A DNA stretch of 8,229 nt from an uncultured Collinsella sp. (lineage in GTDB: Bacteria > Actinomycetota > Coriobacteriia > Coriobacteriales > Coriobacteriaceae), in the NCBI GenBank assembly GCA_900548255.1, contig URKH01000078.1, positions 1 through 8,229 of the forward strand, in the 5' to 3' direction. Positions 5,938 to 8,229 of the stretch are shown in pieces. A model generated the notes under the pieces. It saw only the letters and a list, made by a program, of their open reading frames with translations, was not told where the DNA came from and made no database searches. The position numbers and the translations under genes were made by a program. Every line of letters starts with the position of its first letter. Positions within the stretch are counted from its first letter, which is position 1.

Positions 5938-8208
5938 TTACGCATCCTTGGCAGACGGCTTAACAGAAGCAGACTTGGCCTTGGTAGCGGCCTTTTTGGC
6001 AGCCGGTTTCTTGGCTGCGGCCTTAGCAGCGGGCTTTGCGGCAGCCTTGGCCTTGGTCGTCGTAGCCTTGGCCTTAGCCGGAGCCTTCTTAGCAGCCGCA
6101 GGCTTGGGCTTCACCGAAGACATACGCTTTTTGGGCGCAGCCTTGGGCTCCTCGACCACGGGCGGCTTATAGCTGCTGGGACCGCGACGCTTAAGCACCA
6201 CGCCTGCCAGACCGGGCACCTTAATCTCAATGGAGTCCATCTGTCCATTCCAGGGATAGGGCTCGCTCGAACAGGTGTAGGGCTCCTCACCGGCGTATCC
6301 GCTGCCACCGAACTCGGGGCGGTCAGAATCAAAGATGACCTCCCAGTCACCCTCGCGCGGCACGCCCACGCGGAAGCTCTCGTAGCTCGCCGGATCAAAG
6401 TTGATCAGGATCACCAGGTCGTCATCGACGTCCTCGCCCTGACGCACAAAGCTCACGATGGACTGCTTGGAGTTGTCCGCGTCGATCCAGGTAAAGCCGT
6501 CGTCGGTATAGCCGCGCTCGTACAGGGCGGGCTCGGCGGTGTACAGGTGGTTGAGCGCCTTAATAAACGCTTGATGATGACGGTGGGTCTCGTACTCCTC
6601 GGTCAGGAACCACTGGATGGACTCGTAGTAGCGCCACTCAATAAACTGGCCGATCTCATTGCCCATAAAGTTGAGCTTGGCACCGGGGTGTGTCATCTGG
6701 TAGAAGGCCAGCGTGCGCAGGCCGGCAAACTGGCGCCACCAGTCGCCCGGCATGCGGCCGATCAGCGAGCACTTGCCGTGCACGACTTCGTCGTGGCTCA
6801 GCGGGCAGATGAAGTTCTCGGTAAAGGCGTACATGATGGAGAACGTGAGCAGCCCGTGGTTGCCGGGGCGCCACGGAAAATCCGTCTGCATGTAGTGCAG
6901 GGTGTCGTTCATCCAGCCCATGTCCCACTTGTAGTGGAAGCCCAGGCCGCCGTCCTGCGGCGGATAGGTCACGAGCGGCCACGCGGTGGACTCCTCGGCC
7001 ATCATCATCACGTCGGGGTAGTGCGCCTCCACGGCGCAGTTGACCTGACGGATAAACGCGCTGGCGTCCAAGTCCTCCTCGGTGCCGTACTTGTTGAACT
7101 TCTTTTGGCCCGGATCGTCAATGCCAAAGTTGAGGTACAGCATGCTGGACACGCCGTCCATGCGAATGCCGTCCACGTGGAAGTTCTCGAGCCAGTACAG
7201 CACGTTGGAGACCAGGAAGGAGCGGACTTCGCCGCGGGCGAAGTCAAACTTGTGCGTGCCCCAGTTGGGGTGAATCTCGTGCTCAAACAGCATGTGGCCG
7301 TTAAAGGTGGCAAGACCGTGGGAGTCGGCGCAAAAACCGCCAGGTACCCAGTCCATGATCACGCCGATGCCCGCCTCGTGGCACGCATCGATAAAGTGCA
7401 TGAGCTGCTGCGGGTTGCCGTAGCGCGAGGTGGCGGCGTAGTAGCCGGTCGTCTGGTAGCCCCAGGAGCCGTCGAAGGGATGCTCCATAAGCGGCATGAC
7501 CTCGATATGCGTGTAGCCCATGTCGCGCACGTAGTCCACGAGCTCCACCGATAGATCGTCGTAGGTGTAAAACTCGCCGCGCTGTGCAGGGAAGGGATCC
7601 ATGGGGCCGGGGTAGTTGCCGTACTCGTCCGGCTCGCCCTGCGGCGCATCGCCGTGGCGCTTCCACGAGCCAATATGCACCTCGTAGATGTTGAGCGGCT
7701 GCGACATGTGGTTGTGGCCGGCGCGGCGCTTGAGCCATGCGGCGTCGTTCCACTTATAGCCGTCGAGAGTCCACAGCACGCTCGCCGTTCCCGGAGGGCA
7801 CTCGGCCTTAAAAGCGTACGGATCGGCCTTGTAGAGTTTTTCGCCCTCGTTGGTCTCGATGAGGTACTTATAGAGCTGGCCTTGCTCTGCGCCAGGAATA
7901 AAGCCTTCCCAAATAGCACTCGTATGCACGGGCACCAGCGGGTTGGCTTCTTCATTCCAGTCGTTAAATTCGCCAATGACGTGGACACTCTTTACGTCGG
8001 GCGCCCAAACGCAAAAGCGCCAGCCGCGCGTACGGTTCTGCGTGTCGGGATGCGCGCCCATCTTTTCCCAGCTGCGCTCCCACATACCAATGCCAAACAG
8101 ATAGACATCGTCCTTGGAGAGCTCCGGTGCGTGCGGAGCCGGTTTGCGGGTTGCGGGCTTTTTAGCCGTTGGCTTTAGCTTTGTATCGCTCACGTTTGAT
8201 CCCATCAT
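5938..8208 (-). CDS. glgB: 1,4-alpha-glucan branching enzyme (GH13, CBM48) with basic N- and C-terminal extensions
   Basis: Cuts alpha-1,4-glucan and re-attaches the fragment through alpha-1,6 bonds, creating glycogen branches. It has 756 residues. After a short basic N-terminus (KPTAKKPATRKPAP, 12-25) comes a CBM48 module (about 60-160), then the GH13 barrel (about 210-560) with SWGYQTTGYYA (248-258), GIRMDGVSSMLY with nucleophile Asp351, MAEEST with acid/base Glu405, and PLSHDEVVHGK with Asp473. A C-terminal beta domain ends at KRRG near 676. The last 80 residues are a lysine/alanine/proline tail absent from typical GlgB. In region I the sequence is DWVPGGF, where E. coli GlgB has DWVPGHF (His340), so the usual histidine is Gly291. 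The start is uncertain: ATG 8208, ATG 8205 and GTG 8193 (giving MSDTKLKP) are all possible, and no strong ribosome site favours one. It is the first gene seen; glgP follows after 93 bases. Confidence 0.95.
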   Translation of the reverse strand: MMGSNVSDTKLKPTAKKPATRKPAPHAPELSKDDVYLFGIGMWERSWEKMGAHPDTQNRTRGWRFCVWAPDVKSVHVIGEFNDWNEEANPLVPVHTSAIWEGFIPGAEQGQLYKYLIETNEGEKLYKADPYAFKAECPPGTASVLWTLDGYKWNDAAWLKRRAGHNHMSQPLNIYEVHIGSWKRHGDAPQGEPDEYGNYPGPMDPFPAQRGEFYTYDDLSVELVDYVRDMGYTHIEVMPLMEHPFDGSWGYQTTGYYAATSRYGNPQQLMHFIDACHEAGIGVIMDWVPGGFCADSHGLATFNGHMLFEHEIHPNWGTHKFDFARGEVRSFLVSNVLYWLENFHVDGIRMDGVSSMLYLNFGIDDPGQKKFNKYGTEEDLDASAFIRQVNCAVEAHYPDVMMMAEESTAWPLVTYPPQDGGLGFHYKWDMGWMNDTLHYMQTDFPWRPGNHGLLTFSIMYAFTENFICPLSHDEVVHGKCSLIGRMPGDWWRQFAGLRTLAFYQMTHPGAKLNFMGNEIGQFIEWRYYESIQWFLTEEYETHRHHQAFIKALNHLYTAEPALYERGYTDDGFTWIDADNSKQSIVSFVRQGEDVDDDLVILINFDPASYESFRVGVPREGDWEVIFDSDRPEFGGSGYAGEEPYTCSSEPYPWNGQMDSIEIKVPGLAGVVLKRRGPSSYKPPVVEEPKAAPKKRMSSVKPKPAAAKKAPAKAKATTTKAKAAAKPAAKAAAKKPAAKKAATKAKSASVKPSAKDA
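5941..6180 (-). repeat. Lysine/alanine/proline-rich low-complexity tail of GlgB
   Basis: Codes for GlgB residues 677-756. About 22 of 80 residues are lysine. The core (from about 700) repeats units such as AAKKP, AKAK and AAAK, with almost no acidic residues until the end. It resembles tails of histone H1-like and mycobacterial HupB-type proteins in composition. At DNA level it is a degenerate run of gcc/aag-type codons, which may expand or contract by slippage. It is in frame with and contiguous to the enzyme domain and is not a separate gene. Confidence 0.85.
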
Positions 8209-8229
8209 GACGCGGCAGCGTGTTGCCTT

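Noticed and set aside
5941..6180. Lysine-rich tail as a separate histone-like gene fused by a sequencing error
   Set aside because: The frame is continuous with glgB, no start with a ribosome site occurs at the junction, and the glgB N-terminus also carries a basic segment. A true extension is simpler.
5935..7554. 539-codon open frame on the plus strand opposite glgB, and similar ones at 1304-2182 (glgD) and 2454-3494 (glgC)
   Set aside because: All are in codon register with the real gene on the other strand. Together with the glgP case they reflect codon bias rather than coding.

Overview
The window is one arm of a bacterial glycogen gene cluster, read entirely from the minus strand. In transcription order (right to left) it holds glgB (branching enzyme), glgP (glycogen phosphorylase), glgC (ADP-glucose pyrophosphorylase), glgD (non-catalytic GlgC paralogue) and glgA (glycogen synthase). 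The left window edge cuts glgA after 313 codons. No RNA gene, mobile element or CRISPR array was seen. No gene-free stretch exceeds about 110 bases.

The DNA is GC-rich, and the sense strand almost lacks TTA, CTA and TCA codons. The proteins look most like gut anaerobe / Firmicutes-type glycogen enzymes, because a GlgC+GlgD pair is present and GlgB has the type I layout. A lysine/alanine/proline-rich tail on GlgB is a feature more familiar from high-GC actinobacteria. High GC plus glgD plus such a tail suggests a Coriobacteriia member (Collinsella-like). This is inference from composition and gene content, not a database match.

Layout: glgB (8208 to 5938) is followed by a 93-base gap with a perfect 12-base palindrome and the glgP leader. 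glgP (5844 to 3418) is followed by a 106-base gap with an 11-bp GC-rich hairpin and an unusual duplicated start region. glgC (3311 to 2163) is followed after only 4 bases by glgD (2158 to 1031). A 90-base gap with a perfect 12-bp hairpin then precedes glgA (940 to beyond base 1).

Together GlgC (probably with GlgD as regulatory partner) makes ADP-glucose, GlgA polymerises it, GlgB adds branches, and GlgP releases glucose 1-phosphate when the store is used. Synthesis and breakdown sit in one co-oriented cluster. A debranching enzyme is not in the window.

The pathway is known, and I see no wholly new system. The points that deserve a second look are: GlgB carries basic tails at both ends, most strikingly about 80 C-terminal residues resembling a histone H1 tail. 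GlgB also has glycine where the GH13 region I histidine is expected. The glgP upstream palindrome matches TACAnnTGTA. Strong hairpins without U-tracts separate glgP, glgCD and glgA.
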